Notes: generated by a model not told the origin, from the letters alone. Positions 25,368-33,905 are shown, counted from the stretch's first letter. The stretch is 34,275 bases of DNA from Pseudomonadota bacterium (GCA_029549705.1 JAKPIR010000119.1:1-34275), one strand, 5' to 3'. Translations and numbers: made by a program.

Positions 25368-26423
25368 ATGGCAAACAATAAAAAAATTAAAATCGGCATC
25401 GTTGGTGGCACAGGGTATACCGGCGTAGAACTATTGCGCTTACTCAGTGTGCATCCTAATGCCACTTTAACCGCGATTACCTCAAGGGGTGAAGCAGGTA
25501 TGCCAGTCGCCGATATGTTTCCCAGTTTACGTGGATATGTTGATTTGGCGTTTACAGACCCCGCTACAGCTAACCTTGGTGACTGTGATGTTGTGTTTTT
25601 TGCGACGCCGCATGGTGTAGCGATGCGCCAGGCCGAGGCATTACTAGAAGCAAAAGTAAAAGTGATTGATTTAGCGGCAGATTTTCGCCTGCAAGATACC
25701 GCTGTGTTTGAAAAATGGTACAAAATGCCACATAGCTGCCCGGCCGTATTACGCGAGGCGGTGTATGGCATTCCTGAGCTTTATCGTGAACAAATTAAAT
25801 CGGCGCAAGTCATTGGTAACCCTGGCTGTTACCCAACCACGGTGTTATTAGGTTTAGCGCCGTTGCTCGAGCAGGGTTTGATTGATTTTTCAGCGCCGAT
25901 TGTGGCTGATTCAAAGTCTGGTGTGTCGGGAGCGGGTAGAAAGGCAGAAGTCGCTACGCTGTTTGCAGAAGCGAGTGACAATATGAAAGCCTATGGTGTG
26001 AGCGGTCATCGTCATCATCCTGAAATTCATGCGCAACTTGTACAGCTGGCAGGAAACGACGTACAGTTTATTTTTGTACCACATCTTATTCCAATGATTC
26101 GTGGTATGTTATCAACCCTATACGTTAAACTCTCAAACAATGCAAAGTCGGCTGATTTACAGCAGCTCTATGAGCAGCGTTATCAGCATGAGCGCTTTGT
26201 AGATGTGCTTCCTGCTGGAGTGTTACCAGAAACACGGTCAGTGCGTGGTTCAAATCAAATCCGTATTGCCCTGCATCAACACGCGGGCACAGATTATTTA
26301 ACGCTGGTTGTTGTACAAGATAACTTAGTCAAAGGTGCGGCAGGGCAAGCAGTACAAAATATGAACATCATGTTTGGTTTGCCTGAGACGGCGGGTTTAG
26401 AAGTTGTACCGCTGTTGCCCTAA
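25368..26423 (+). CDS. argC: N-acetyl-gamma-glutamyl-phosphate reductase
   Basis: ArgC reduces N-acetylglutamyl phosphate to the semialdehyde with NADPH in arginine/ornithine synthesis. The product has the dinucleotide-binding [27 protein letters not shown], the active-site Cys in [21 protein letters not shown], and [12 protein letters not shown]. The ORF track begins at TTG 25332, but the ATG at 25368 gives [14 protein letters not shown], the normal start of the family, and 351 residues. It begins about 90 bp after the rpsI terminator with its own likely promoter. rplM-rpsI-argC order is common in betaproteobacteria. Confidence 0.96.
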   Translation: MANNKKIKIGIVGGTGYTGVELLRLLSVHPNATLTAITSRGEAGMPVADMFPSLRGYVDLAFTDPATANLGDCDVVFFATPHGVAMRQAEALLEAKVKVIDLAADFRLQDTAVFEKWYKMPHSCPAVLREAVYGIPELYREQIKSAQVIGNPGCYPTTVLLGLAPLLEQGLIDFSAPIVADSKSGVSGAGRKAEVATLFAEASDNMKAYGVSGHRHHPEIHAQLVQLAGNDVQFIFVPHLIPMIRGMLSTLYVKLSNNAKSADLQQLYEQRYQHERFVDVLPAGVLPETRSVRGSNQIRIALHQHAGTDYLTLVVVQDNLVKGAAGQAVQNMNIMFGLPETAGLEVVPLLP

Positions 26424-26449
26424 ACCTTTTAGCCAAAAAAAGCCGATAA

Positions 26450-26815
26450 ATGAAGCCAGTTAAAAGAAAAATCAGACGACATTACGGCTTGACGGCTAAA
26501 CAAGTCGCTGTGCGCTCAAAGCGGCCTTGGTATTATCGTTGGGTTTTGGGCGCCTGTATTTTGGCTGCTGGTTATGGGCTGGCTTTTTGGCAATATGCGG
26601 CAGGCGGAAAAAGTTTGGCAGAAAAATACAAGCTCACAACACTTGAAAATCAAAACCTGCATACCAAGGTGATTCAAATAGAGCGCCAGTTACAAATAGA
26701 GCAAGCCGCTAAAACCAATTTGAATCAAGAACTCAATCAGGTGCAAGATGAAAATATCAAAATGAAAGAAGATTTATTGTTTTATAAGAATTTGATGGCA
26801 AAAAAAATTAAGTGA
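26450..26815 (+). CDS. Membrane-anchored coiled-coil protein (DUF6776-like)
   Basis: The 121-residue protein has a basic N-terminus with RRHYGLTAKQVAVRSKRPWYYRW, one membrane helix (about 30-50), then a coiled coil rich in Gln, Asn and Glu (about 60-105) and a short end NIKMKEDLLFYKNLM. This layout matches a family I know as DUF6776, encoded beside bactofilin genes; the family number is from memory. Function is unknown. It lies 26 bp after argC and 57 bp before the bactofilin gene. A role as membrane anchor or partner of the bactofilin filament is inference from context only. Confidence 0.7.
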   Translation: MKPVKRKIRRHYGLTAKQVAVRSKRPWYYRWVLGACILAAGYGLAFWQYAAGGKSLAEKYKLTTLENQNLHTKVIQIERQLQIEQAAKTNLNQELNQVQDENIKMKEDLLFYKNLMAKKIK

Positions 26816-26872
26816 ATTACGCCTCAATGCATAAAAACCTATAGCTAACTGAATTTAAGAATAGGAAATGTG

Positions 26873-27277
26873 ATGTTTTTTAAAAAAAGTAACAGAATTC
26901 AAGATAGTATCGATACGCTCATTGGTGCCGATACGCGTATCGAAGGGAACGTGCATTTTACCGGTGGCTTGCGTGTTGATGGCGTGGTGCGAGGTAATGT
27001 CACTGAACCAAATGCTAGCCCAAGCACTCTTATTTTAGGTGAAAAGGGCCGTATAGAAGGCGCAGTGACAGCTTCTAAAGTAGTCATTATTGGCAACGTG
27101 GTCGGGCCAGTAACTTCAGGCATTTTTATTGAGCTGCAGGCAACTGCGCACATTACTGGCGATGTGTATTACAAATCTTTAGAGATGCACACTGGGGCGG
27201 TGATTGAAGGCAAACTCGTCTTTTTGGGCGACAGTGCAAAAGCCGCCCTTGACAACAATCTTGAAACAAATCTCTAA
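26873..27277 (+). CDS. Bactofilin (polymer-forming cytoskeletal protein)
   Basis: Bactofilins form nucleotide-independent filaments built from a right-handed beta-helix and help localise wall-modifying enzymes. The product (134 residues) shows the repeating short beta-strand pattern: DTLIGADTRIEGNVHFTGGLRVDGVVRGNV, GEKGRIEGAVTASKVVIIGNVVGPV, ATAHITGDVYYKSLEMHTGAVIEGKLV. Short unstructured ends flank the core, as usual. The ORF track uses GTG 26870; the next codon is ATG 26873, better placed behind AGGAAA, and is preferred. The gene precedes erpA. An M23 peptidase, a known bactofilin partner class elsewhere, is also in the window but in another operon. Confidence 0.92.
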   Translation: MFFKKSNRIQDSIDTLIGADTRIEGNVHFTGGLRVDGVVRGNVTEPNASPSTLILGEKGRIEGAVTASKVVIIGNVVGPVTSGIFIELQATAHITGDVYYKSLEMHTGAVIEGKLVFLGDSAKAALDNNLETNL

Positions 27278-27283
27278 CTTAGG

Positions 27284-27313
27284 TTGACCGATACGCTACG
27301 CTAGTAGCATAAT
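27284..27313 (+). promoter_or_regulatory. Promoter of erpA with inverted repeat in the spacer
   Basis: TTGACC and CATAAT are separated by 18 bp. The spacer contains GCTAC-GCTA-GTAGC (27295-27308), a 5-bp inverted repeat that could be an operator. The site lies 30 bp before the erpA ATG. Confidence 0.5.
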
Positions 27314-27342
27314 GATTTTATAGAATATTTTAGGAGTACACG

Positions 27343-27708
27343 ATGAATACAATGACAGAAATACAAGACTTAGAAATGCCTTCACCGTTGGTGTTTACCG
27401 ATAATGCGGCTAAAAAAGTCAAAGAGTTGATTGAAGAAGAAGGTAGCCCAGATTTGAAATTACGCGTGTTTGTGAGCGGTGGCGGTTGCTCTGGCTTTCA
27501 ATACGGCTTTACGTTTGAAGAAGAAGTGAATGAAGATGACACACAGGTCATGAAGGATACCGTGACCTTGCTGATTGACCCGATGAGCCTGCAGTACTTG
27601 ATGGGCGCGGAGATTGACTATCAGGACAGCTTGCAAGGCTCACAGTTTGTCATTCGTAATCCGAATGCACAAACCACCTGCGGTTGTGGTTCATCATTCT
27701 CTGTATAA
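27343..27708 (+). CDS. erpA: Iron-sulfur cluster insertion protein ErpA
   Basis: ErpA is an A-type carrier delivering Fe-S clusters to apoproteins, including the isoprenoid enzyme IspG. The 121-residue protein has [19 protein letters not shown] with the first conserved Cys and [16 protein letters not shown] with the C-terminal CxC pair, the family's three cluster ligands. Length fits. TTAGGAGTACACG gives a strong ribosome binding site. It has its own promoter and terminator, so it is probably a single-gene unit. Confidence 0.96.
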   Translation: MNTMTEIQDLEMPSPLVFTDNAAKKVKELIEEEGSPDLKLRVFVSGGGCSGFQYGFTFEEEVNEDDTQVMKDTVTLLIDPMSLQYLMGAEIDYQDSLQGSQFVIRNPNAQTTCGCGSSFSV

Positions 27709-27725
27709 AGCTTCAATAAGCTAAC

Positions 27726-27757
27726 AAGCCAAGCTTTTGCTTGGCTTTTTCTTTTTA
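27726..27757 (+). terminator. Rho-independent terminator of erpA
   Basis: AAGCCAAGC and GCTTGGCTT form a 9-bp stem with TTTT loop, followed by TTTCTTTTT, 17 bp after the erpA stop. Confidence 0.92.
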
Positions 27758-27789
27758 CAAGATCAACTTTTAATTTTAGAACCTAAAAT

Positions 27790-28410
27790 ATGATGAAACA
27801 AATCATCTGGTTGCTGGTTATTCTGTTGGTCTCTTGCAGTGGTGGCGAAAAGTACCCAGCTATTCCTAAAGGTGCAACGGTTGTTATTTTAGGCGATAGT
27901 TTGAGTTATGGCACAGGTGCAAACGTGGGCGAGGATTACCCAAGTTTGCTCGCTAAATCAACAGGTTGGCATGTCATCAACGCAGGTGTGCCGGGTGAAA
28001 CCGCGACTGATGGTTTAGCACGCTTGCCCCAGTTGTTAGAAAAGCATGCGCCAAAATTACTCATTGTGGAGCTGGGCGGCAACGATTTTTTACAACGCCA
28101 ACCCCAAAGTGAAACAGAGGCAAGCTTGCGAGCGATATTGTCGTTAGCTAACGGGCAACGCGTGCCAACGGTGTTATTGGCCATACCTGAATTGAGCCCA
28201 ATCCGTGCTGCCGTGGGCAATTTGTCGGATCATCCGCTCTATGAAAAAATAGCTGAAGAAACTGCAACGCCGTTGGTTGCAGAAATATTTTCAGAGGTGC
28301 TGTCTGATCAGGCATTAAAATCAGATCAAGTGCACCCAAATGCAGAAGGTTACCGGGTAGTACACCGTGAAATGGTTGAGGCATTCAAGCAGCTTGGATT
28401 TGCCCGTTGA
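27790..28410 (+). CDS. tesA: GDSL-type esterase/lysophospholipase (TesA-like lipoprotein)
   Basis: The 206-residue protein has SGNH-hydrolase blocks: block I VILGDSLSYGTGA (catalytic Ser), block II INAGVPGETATDGLARL (Gly), block III VELGGNDFLQR (Asn), block V DQVHPNAEGYR (Asp and His). It belongs with TesA/arylesterases that cleave thioesters and lysophospholipids. Its N-terminus MMKQIIWLLVILLVSCSGGE contains a lipobox-like LVSC, so it is probably lipid-anchored, whereas E. coli TesA has an ordinary cleaved signal. It follows the erpA terminator and converges with gltA. The substrate cannot be assigned from sequence. Confidence 0.88.
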   Translation: MMKQIIWLLVILLVSCSGGEKYPAIPKGATVVILGDSLSYGTGANVGEDYPSLLAKSTGWHVINAGVPGETATDGLARLPQLLEKHAPKLLIVELGGNDFLQRQPQSETEASLRAILSLANGQRVPTVLLAIPELSPIRAAVGNLSDHPLYEKIAEETATPLVAEIFSEVLSDQALKSDQVHPNAEGYRVVHREMVEAFKQLGFAR

Positions 28411-28459
28411 GTATCAGAAATTGATCTGAAAAAATCACTCAGCCAACCATAAAAAACTA

Positions 28460-28524
28460 CGAGAAAAAATATATGCTCTGGAAGCCTTTATTTACAAGGC
28501 TTCCAGAGCATCAAAAAAGGTTGC
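28460..28524 (-). repeat. Family A palindromic repeat, probable gltA terminator
   Basis: A perfect 14-bp stem (ATGCTCTGGAAGCC / GGCTTCCAGAGCAT, 28473-28511) with 11-nt loop. On the minus strand it is preceded by GCAACCTTTTTTG and followed by TATATTTTTTCTCG, matching the flanks of the 33837 copy, while the loop TTTATTTACAA is in the opposite relative orientation. The T-tract lies downstream of gltA, so it may terminate that gene. Confidence 0.85.
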
Positions 28525-28538
28525 GTGCTTAATGTACG

Positions 28539-29846
28539 TTATTTTCTGTTTGCAATGGGTACAAAATCGCGTTTGGTTTCACCCATATAAAGCTGTCTAG
28601 GCCGGCCTATTTTGTGCTCAGGGTCAGTATGCATTTCTGACCATTGCGCAATCCAGCCAGCGGTTCTGGCCAGCGCAAAAATAGCGGTAAACATAGAGTT
28701 TGGAATGCCCATGGCGCGCATGACGATGCCGCTGTAAAAATCTACGTTTGGGTAAAGTCTGCGTGAAACAAAGTATTCATCTTCAAGGGCAATTTTTTCT
28801 AACGCCATGGCGAGTTTGAACATGGGGTCATTATTTAAGCCGAGTTCGTTAAGCACTTCATGGCAGGTTTTACGCATAATCGCCGCGCGGGGATCCATAT
28901 TACGGTATACGCGGTGACCAAAACCCATGAGCCGGAATGAGTCGGTTTTATCTTTTGCGCGTTTGATGTATTCGCCGATACGTGAAATATCACCAATTTC
29001 TTCTAGCATTTTTAGTGTGGCCTCATTGGCGCCACCATGGGCGGGGCCCCATAAAGACGCAATGCCAGCCGCAATACAGGCAAATGGATTGGCGCCACTC
29101 GAACCTGCAAGGCGCACCGTTGAAGTGGAGGCATTTTGTTCGTGGTCAGCATGCAAAATCAGAATACGATCAAAGGCTTTGGCTAAAATCGGGTTTGGCA
29201 CATAGTTTTCACAGGGCGTGGCAAACATCATGTGCATGAAATTTTCCGCATAGTTAAGGTGATTCTGCGGATACATGAAGGGCTGGCCTAGGTTGTATTT
29301 ATAGCTCCATGCAGCAATGGTGGGTACTTTTGCAAGCAGCTGATGCGCGGTAATTTCACGGCTTAACGCATCGTGAATATCGCCTTTGGTATGATAAAAC
29401 GCTGACATGGAGCCCACTACACCCACCATGACCGCCATCGGGTGCGCATCGCGTCTGAAGCCTCTAAAAATATTCGTGAGCTGATCATGCACCATGGTGT
29501 GGTTATTGATCGTGCGAGTGAATTCTTCTTTTTGTGTGACGTTTGGAAGTTCACCGTTAATCAGCAGGTATGACACTTCCAAAAAATCGCAATGCTCCGC
29601 CAATTGCTCAATCGGGTAGCCACGGTAATAGAGGAAACCTTTTTCACCATTAATAAAGGTGATGCTTGAGTTGCAGGCAGCGGTTGACATAAAGCCAGGG
29701 TCATAAGTAAAAATACCATGTTGGGCTAAGCTGCGAATGTCAATCACGTCATTGCCAAGGCTACCGGAAAGTATGGGTAACTCAATAGAAGGAGCACCGT
29801 TATCAAAGCTGAGCGTGACTTTTGTTGGTTTTGTTGTGGGTTTCAT
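28539..29846 (-). CDS. gltA: Citrate synthase
   Basis: GltA condenses oxaloacetate with acetyl-CoA at TCA cycle entry. The 435-residue protein is a type II (hexameric, Gram-negative) citrate synthase: [45 protein letters not shown]-like N-terminus, active-site histidines in [10 protein letters not shown] and [11 protein letters not shown], and [15 protein letters not shown], with the catalytic Asp in the [11 protein letters not shown] segment. Length matches E. coli GltA (427). It is minus strand between anmK and a convergent tesA. If this is a methylotroph, the TCA cycle may be incomplete and GltA serve biosynthesis; that is inference. Confidence 0.98.
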   Translation of the reverse strand: MKPTTKPTKVTLSFDNGAPSIELPILSGSLGNDVIDIRSLAQHGIFTYDPGFMSTAACNSSITFINGEKGFLYYRGYPIEQLAEHCDFLEVSYLLINGELPNVTQKEEFTRTINNHTMVHDQLTNIFRGFRRDAHPMAVMVGVVGSMSAFYHTKGDIHDALSREITAHQLLAKVPTIAAWSYKYNLGQPFMYPQNHLNYAENFMHMMFATPCENYVPNPILAKAFDRILILHADHEQNASTSTVRLAGSSGANPFACIAAGIASLWGPAHGGANEATLKMLEEIGDISRIGEYIKRAKDKTDSFRLMGFGHRVYRNMDPRAAIMRKTCHEVLNELGLNNDPMFKLAMALEKIALEDEYFVSRRLYPNVDFYSGIVMRAMGIPNSMFTAIFALARTAGWIAQWSEMHTDPEHKIGRPRQLYMGETKRDFVPIANRK

Positions 29847-29874
29847 AGCAAATTACTCGTTTCAATTTTGCTAT

Positions 29875-29880
29875 ATTATA
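29875..29880 (-). promoter_or_regulatory. Candidate -10 of gltA promoter
   Basis: On the minus strand a perfect TATAAT lies about 28 bp before the gltA ATG in the 46-bp gap after anmK. No clear -35 is visible at 16-18 bp. Confidence 0.45.
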
Positions 29881-29892
29881 AAGGCATTGCGC

Positions 29893-31029
29893 TTAGTGCG
29901 GGTAAATTGCACCCAAAATACGTGCGCCTTTAGCGCCAGTGACTTCTGGCAGGCTGCTGGTTTTGCCCTCCAGGGTTTGCTTGGCAAGCCAGGCAAAGGC
30001 GATGGCTTCAACCCAGTCAACACCTATGCCCAAAGCTTCTGTTGTTGTAAGGGGCGTATTTGCCAGTTTGTCTTTTAGACGCGTTACCAGCAACGCATTA
30101 TGCGCGCCACCGCCACATAAATAGACTTCATCAATCGTTGCACTGGTTTTGCGTATCGCCTGAAAGATAGTTTCAGCGGTGAGTTCAACCAGTGTGCGCG
30201 CAACATCTTGCGGCCGCAAATGCGGATACAGTAAATGTTGTTTTAACCAGCCTGCATGAAACAAGTCACGCCCTGTACTTTTGGGCGGCGGTAAAGCGAA
30301 ATAGGGTTCAGCCAGCATATCAGCCAATAAGTGGTCCAGCACTAAGCCTGTGGCTGCCCATTGGCCGTTCGTATCGTAATCCTGATTGAGCTGTAACTTG
30401 GTCCAATAATCAATCAGCATATTGCCCGGGCCAGAATCAAAGCCAACGACAGCGCCTAGCACATCATCTGTTTTTGGCAGATAAGTTAAATTGGCAATGC
30501 CGCCAATATTCACCAAAATACGATTTTTTTGCGGGTGAGAAAAAACTGCTTGATGAAAAGCCGGCACCAGCGGCGCACCCTGACCACCTGCCGCAATATC
30601 GCGACTACGAAAATCACTTACAACCGTAATACCGGTAAGTTCACTTAACAGCGCGGCATTACCGATTTGTAATGTAAAGCCCGTGCCATCTTTAAAGCCT
30701 GGTTGATGACGAATGGTTTGGCCGTGACATCCTATGGCCGAGACGTTACTTGAAGATAATCCCTGTTTGGTTAGCAATGCATTCACTGCGTCTGCATAAA
30801 GCCGTGCCAGCTGGTTGCCTGCTAAAGCCGTCATTTCAAGTTCATTATCAGTAGGATGCTGTAACGCTAAAATTTGTGTGCGCAGTGCAGGCGAGTAGGG
30901 AAGAAAGTGCGTTTGAATCACGTGCGGAGGGCGATGTGGATTGTTGAATGCATTGAATTCAACCAAAGCCACATCGACACCATCTAGGCTGGTTCCGGAC
31001 ATAAGTCCGATGAAAAGTTTACCAACCAT
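29893..31029 (-). CDS. anmK: Anhydro-N-acetylmuramic acid kinase
   Basis: AnmK hydrolyses and phosphorylates 1,6-anhydro-MurNAc from wall turnover to MurNAc-6-phosphate. The 378-residue protein opens with FIGLMSGTSLDGVDVALV, the family's ATP-binding signature, and has IGCHGQTIRHQP, VVSDFRSRDIAAGGQGAPLVPAFH (catalytic Asp), RILVNIGGIANLTYLP, VGFDSGPGNMLID and EVYLCGGGAHN. Length is typical. It is minus strand, 41 bp after the M23 peptidase gene, so cell-wall cleavage and sugar recycling are probably coexpressed. Confidence 0.96.
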   Translation of the reverse strand: MVGKLFIGLMSGTSLDGVDVALVEFNAFNNPHRPPHVIQTHFLPYSPALRTQILALQHPTDNELEMTALAGNQLARLYADAVNALLTKQGLSSSNVSAIGCHGQTIRHQPGFKDGTGFTLQIGNAALLSELTGITVVSDFRSRDIAAGGQGAPLVPAFHQAVFSHPQKNRILVNIGGIANLTYLPKTDDVLGAVVGFDSGPGNMLIDYWTKLQLNQDYDTNGQWAATGLVLDHLLADMLAEPYFALPPPKSTGRDLFHAGWLKQHLLYPHLRPQDVARTLVELTAETIFQAIRKTSATIDEVYLCGGGAHNALLVTRLKDKLANTPLTTTEALGIGVDWVEAIAFAWLAKQTLEGKTSSLPEVTGAKGARILGAIYPH

Positions 31030-31070
31030 TTTGCGACGACAGAATCGTTAAAGAAGTGAAATTTTAATGT

Positions 31071-32465
31071 TTAGTCCAAAGCTGCAAGATTGCTAGACCC
31101 CAACAAATTGAGTTGAGCCGTCATTTGCTGGCTTTGTAAATCAAAAGCGAGTTTGTCTTGGCCAGATAGCGCGTTATCTTTTGGTAAGGCTACCGTCATC
31201 GGGTCGCGGTGAACGCCGTTCACTAAAAATTCATAATGCAGATGAGGCCCAGTGGAAAGCCCGGTGGTGCCAACATAGCCAATCATTTCACCTTGCGACA
31301 CTTTCTTACCTTTTTGCAAACCGCTGGCAAACCGTGATAAATGGCCATAAACCGTGCTTACGCCATTGTCATGCTTGAGTACAATGACGTTTCCGTAACC
31401 GCCTTTAACCCCAACAAAATCTACCACGGCATCACCGGCAGCTTTCACGCCAGTACCAGTAGGTGCCGCAAAATCCGTGCCTTTATGCGCTCTTAGGGTC
31501 TGTAAAACCGGATGAAAACGGCCTAAACTAAAGCCAGAGCTAATCCGCGTGAATTCAAGCGGCGAACGTAAAAATGATTTATGCAGGCTTTTGCCTTCTG
31601 GTGTGTAGTATTGCATTTCGCCAGCCGCATCTTTAAAACCGATGGCACGATACGTTTTGCCGTTATTGGTAAACTCTGCTGCCAGAATTTTATCAGTTTT
31701 GATGAGCTCACCTTGATAATAGCTGCCTTCATATATCACTTTAAACTGGTCACCGCGACGTAAATCCGTATTGAAATCAATTTCGCTTTCAAATAGTTCC
31801 GCGATTTGTATTGCGATGGCTTCAGGAATATTGGCAGCATCAGCAGCGCCAAATAAAGAACTGTTGATTTTTGCAGATTTTAATATAGGCCGGCTCTCAA
31901 GCGCGCGCTCAGCTTTGCTTGCTTCGTAGCCATCAGCCGTTTGTTTTATTGCAATATATTGGCCATCACTTAATTGGTATTCAAGCGCGATTAAATTGCC
32001 TTCAACATCCGTTTGCGCTTCGAAGGTGCGGTTAGGTCTTAAAGACGAAGCAATTTCTTTTGCAATGTCATCAGAGCGGATAAAATCAAGCGCATCGCGA
32101 TTGAGTACGTTCAGGCGAGTTAGAACTGTGTTTAGCGTATCGTCACGGCGTACGCGCTCCCTGTACCAGAAGTGCTGTTCACCAGCGCCAGCCACACTGT
32201 TATTGATCTGTGGCAAGCCTGTTTCTTCAACAACAATAGCAGTTGCAACGTTGCCTACCAAGGTCTGTGGTGCAATACCAAATGCGGTGTAGATGCCAAA
32301 TAAAGGTAAGCAGGAAATCGCTAAAATCCAGCGCAATTTAAGCTTACGTTCAGCTTTATGGGCGATTTGCGTTAAAATAGCGTTTTGCGCAGAAGCGCTA
32401 GCAAGATTTTCTTTTGCAAAGTAATTAAAAGCTTTGTTATGTGGATTAGACTCGTTAAATTTCAC
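31071..32465 (-). CDS. Membrane-anchored M23 family metallopeptidase (MepM-like)
   Basis: The C-terminal LytM domain (roughly residues 310-410) has the zinc ligands HKGTDFAAP (HxxxD) and the catalytic GPHLHYEF (HxH), so it should be an active peptidoglycan endopeptidase. Before it lie a membrane helix (about 50-70) and an OapA/LysM-like segment (WYRERVRRDDTLNTVLTRLNV) typical of MepM/YebA proteins, which cut cross-links during wall growth. The ORF track begins at 32528, but the GTG at 32465 has GAGGACAG just upstream on the minus strand; this gives 464 residues and is preferred. It is divergent from tyrS and leads anmK. Confidence 0.93.
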   Translation of the reverse strand: MKFNESNPHNKAFNYFAKENLASASAQNAILTQIAHKAERKLKLRWILAISCLPLFGIYTAFGIAPQTLVGNVATAIVVEETGLPQINNSVAGAGEQHFWYRERVRRDDTLNTVLTRLNVLNRDALDFIRSDDIAKEIASSLRPNRTFEAQTDVEGNLIALEYQLSDGQYIAIKQTADGYEASKAERALESRPILKSAKINSSLFGAADAANIPEAIAIQIAELFESEIDFNTDLRRGDQFKVIYEGSYYQGELIKTDKILAAEFTNNGKTYRAIGFKDAAGEMQYYTPEGKSLHKSFLRSPLEFTRISSGFSLGRFHPVLQTLRAHKGTDFAAPTGTGVKAAGDAVVDFVGVKGGYGNVIVLKHDNGVSTVYGHLSRFASGLQKGKKVSQGEMIGYVGTTGLSTGPHLHYEFLVNGVHRDPMTVALPKDNALSGQDKLAFDLQSQQMTAQLNLLGSSNLAALD

Positions 32466-32500
32466 GGGCTGTCCTCTATAAAAGTTTAATACGGTTGTGG

Positions 32501-32528
32501 ATAATAACAGAAAACTCAATTTAAACAA
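32501..32528 (-). promoter_or_regulatory. Candidate promoter of the M23 peptidase-anmK operon
   Basis: On the minus strand TTGTTT and TATTAT are separated by 16 bp, with the -10 about 36 bp before the GTG start. A 19-bp inverted repeat (32533-32551) lies immediately upstream of the -35. Confidence 0.5.
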
Positions 32529-32532
32529 GTAA

Positions 32533-32551
32533 ATGAACTGTAACAGTTCAT
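32533..32551. promoter_or_regulatory. Perfect inverted repeat in the M23//tyrS divergent region
   Basis: ATGAACTG-TAA-CAGTTCAT, 8-bp arms with 3-bp spacer, five bp upstream of the candidate M23 -35 and about 35 bp before tyrS. This is the size of a dimeric regulator's operator; the regulator is unknown. Confidence 0.5.
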
Positions 32552-32584
32552 GTTTTGCGCTATCAGCTTTAAGGATAATAATAC

Positions 32585-33796
32585 GTGACTACAAATACTG
32601 TTGGCTTCAACATCAACGAGCAACTCGCCGTCATAAAGCGTGGTGCAGATGAGCTACTAATTGAAGCGGAGCTGGTTGAGAAGCTAAAAAAAGGTAAACC
32701 GCTCAGAATCAAAGCGGGTTTTGACCCAACGGCGCCAGACTTACACTTGGGCCACACGGTACTCATTAATAAACTTCGCCAGTTTCAAGAGCTTGGTCAT
32801 CATGTGCTGTTTTTAATTGGCGACTTCACCGGCATGATAGGCGACCCCACAGGAAAAAGCGCTACGCGCCCGCCGCTAACAGCTGAGCAAGTGCAAGAAA
32901 ACGCAAAGTCTTATACCGCACAAGTCTTTAAGATTCTTAAGCCCGAACAAACAGAAGTCGTGTTTAACTCTAAGTGGCTAACTGAGCTGGGCGCTGCTGG
33001 GATGCTCAAATTAGCGGCGAGCCACACCGTGGCGCGCATGCTCGAGCGTGACGATTTCTCTAAGCGTTATAAAAATAACCAGCCGATTGCCATTCACGAA
33101 TTTTTATACCCGCTATTACAAGGCTACGACTCAGTCGCACTAAAAGCCGATGTTGAGTTGGGCGGCACCGACCAAAAGTTTAACTTGCTGATGGGGCGTG
33201 AACTGCAAAAACAAGCCGGTGAGGCGCAGCAATGTGTGCTGACCATGCCGTTGTTAGAAGGTTTAGACGGCGTCAACAAAATGTCCAAGTCTCTCGGTAA
33301 CTATATTGGTATAGCAGAATCGCCTGAAATTATCTTCGCCAAAATCATGTCTATTTCAGATGAATTGATGTGGCGTTATATCGAGCTCCTGTCATTTGAA
33401 AGCCTGGACGCCATCGCGCAATGGAAGGCGCAAGTGGCTGCAGGCGAAAACCCCCGCAACATTAAAGTGCGGTTTGCGCAAGAAATCGTCGCGCGTTTTC
33501 ATAGTCATGCCGAAGCTGAAAAAGCGCTAAGTGATTTCCAAACCCGCGCCAAAGGCGGCATACCTGACGAAGTGCCGGAAATCAGCATAGCCATTGATGC
33601 AGACGCTATCGGGATTGCACAGCTGCTTAAACTTGCCGGTTTGGTAGAAAGCACTTCTGAAGCATACCGCGCCATTGATCAAGGTGGTGTAAAAATCGAT
33701 AGTGAAAAAGTGACAGATAAGCACCTAAGCCTAAATAAAGGCGTGACAGTCGTGGCGCAGGTGGGCAAGCGAAAATTTGCAAAAATCACACTTTAA
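32585..33796 (+). CDS. tyrS: Tyrosyl-tRNA synthetase
   Basis: The 403-residue class I synthetase has the HIGH-type motif in [15 protein letters not shown] (about 48-62), the KMSKS loop [10 protein letters not shown] (about 231-240), [17 protein letters not shown] for tyrosine binding, and a C-terminal S4-like RNA-binding segment ([19 protein letters not shown]). The HLGH/KMSKS combination fits the TyrZ-like subgroup. The start is GTG, preceded by AAGGATAAT. It lies between the divergent M23 gene and an rRNA operon leader, an arrangement seen in several betaproteobacteria. A family A hairpin 53 bp after its stop probably terminates it. Confidence 0.97.
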   Translation: MTTNTVGFNINEQLAVIKRGADELLIEAELVEKLKKGKPLRIKAGFDPTAPDLHLGHTVLINKLRQFQELGHHVLFLIGDFTGMIGDPTGKSATRPPLTAEQVQENAKSYTAQVFKILKPEQTEVVFNSKWLTELGAAGMLKLAASHTVARMLERDDFSKRYKNNQPIAIHEFLYPLLQGYDSVALKADVELGGTDQKFNLLMGRELQKQAGEAQQCVLTMPLLEGLDGVNKMSKSLGNYIGIAESPEIIFAKIMSISDELMWRYIELLSFESLDAIAQWKAQVAAGENPRNIKVRFAQEIVARFHSHAEAEKALSDFQTRAKGGIPDEVPEISIAIDADAIGIAQLLKLAGLVESTSEAYRAIDQGGVKIDSEKVTDKHLSLNKGVTVVAQVGKRKFAKITL

Positions 33797-33836
33797 TTAA
33801 AGTAATAAATATCCAGTTCATCTAGTTATTTTATGG

Positions 33837-33901
33837 GCAACCTTTTTCGATGCTCTGAAAGCCTTTATTTACAAGGCTTTCAGAGCATAATTTTTTTCTC
33901 G
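33837..33901 (+). repeat. Family A palindromic repeat, probable tyrS terminator
   Basis: The most complete copy: GCAACCTTTTTCG, a perfect 14-bp stem (ATGCTCTGAAAGCC / GGCTTTCAGAGCAT, 33850-33888) with loop TTTATTTACAA, then AATTTTTTTCTCG. The hairpin plus T-tract is a good rho-independent terminator for tyrS and would insulate the downstream rRNA promoters. Confidence 0.87.
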
Positions 33902-33905
33902 AGCG

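Noticed and set aside
29737-30389. Plus-strand ORFs of 113, 61 and 65 codons antisense to gltA and anmK
   Set aside because: They are shadows of well-supported minus-strand enzymes, with no independent start signals.
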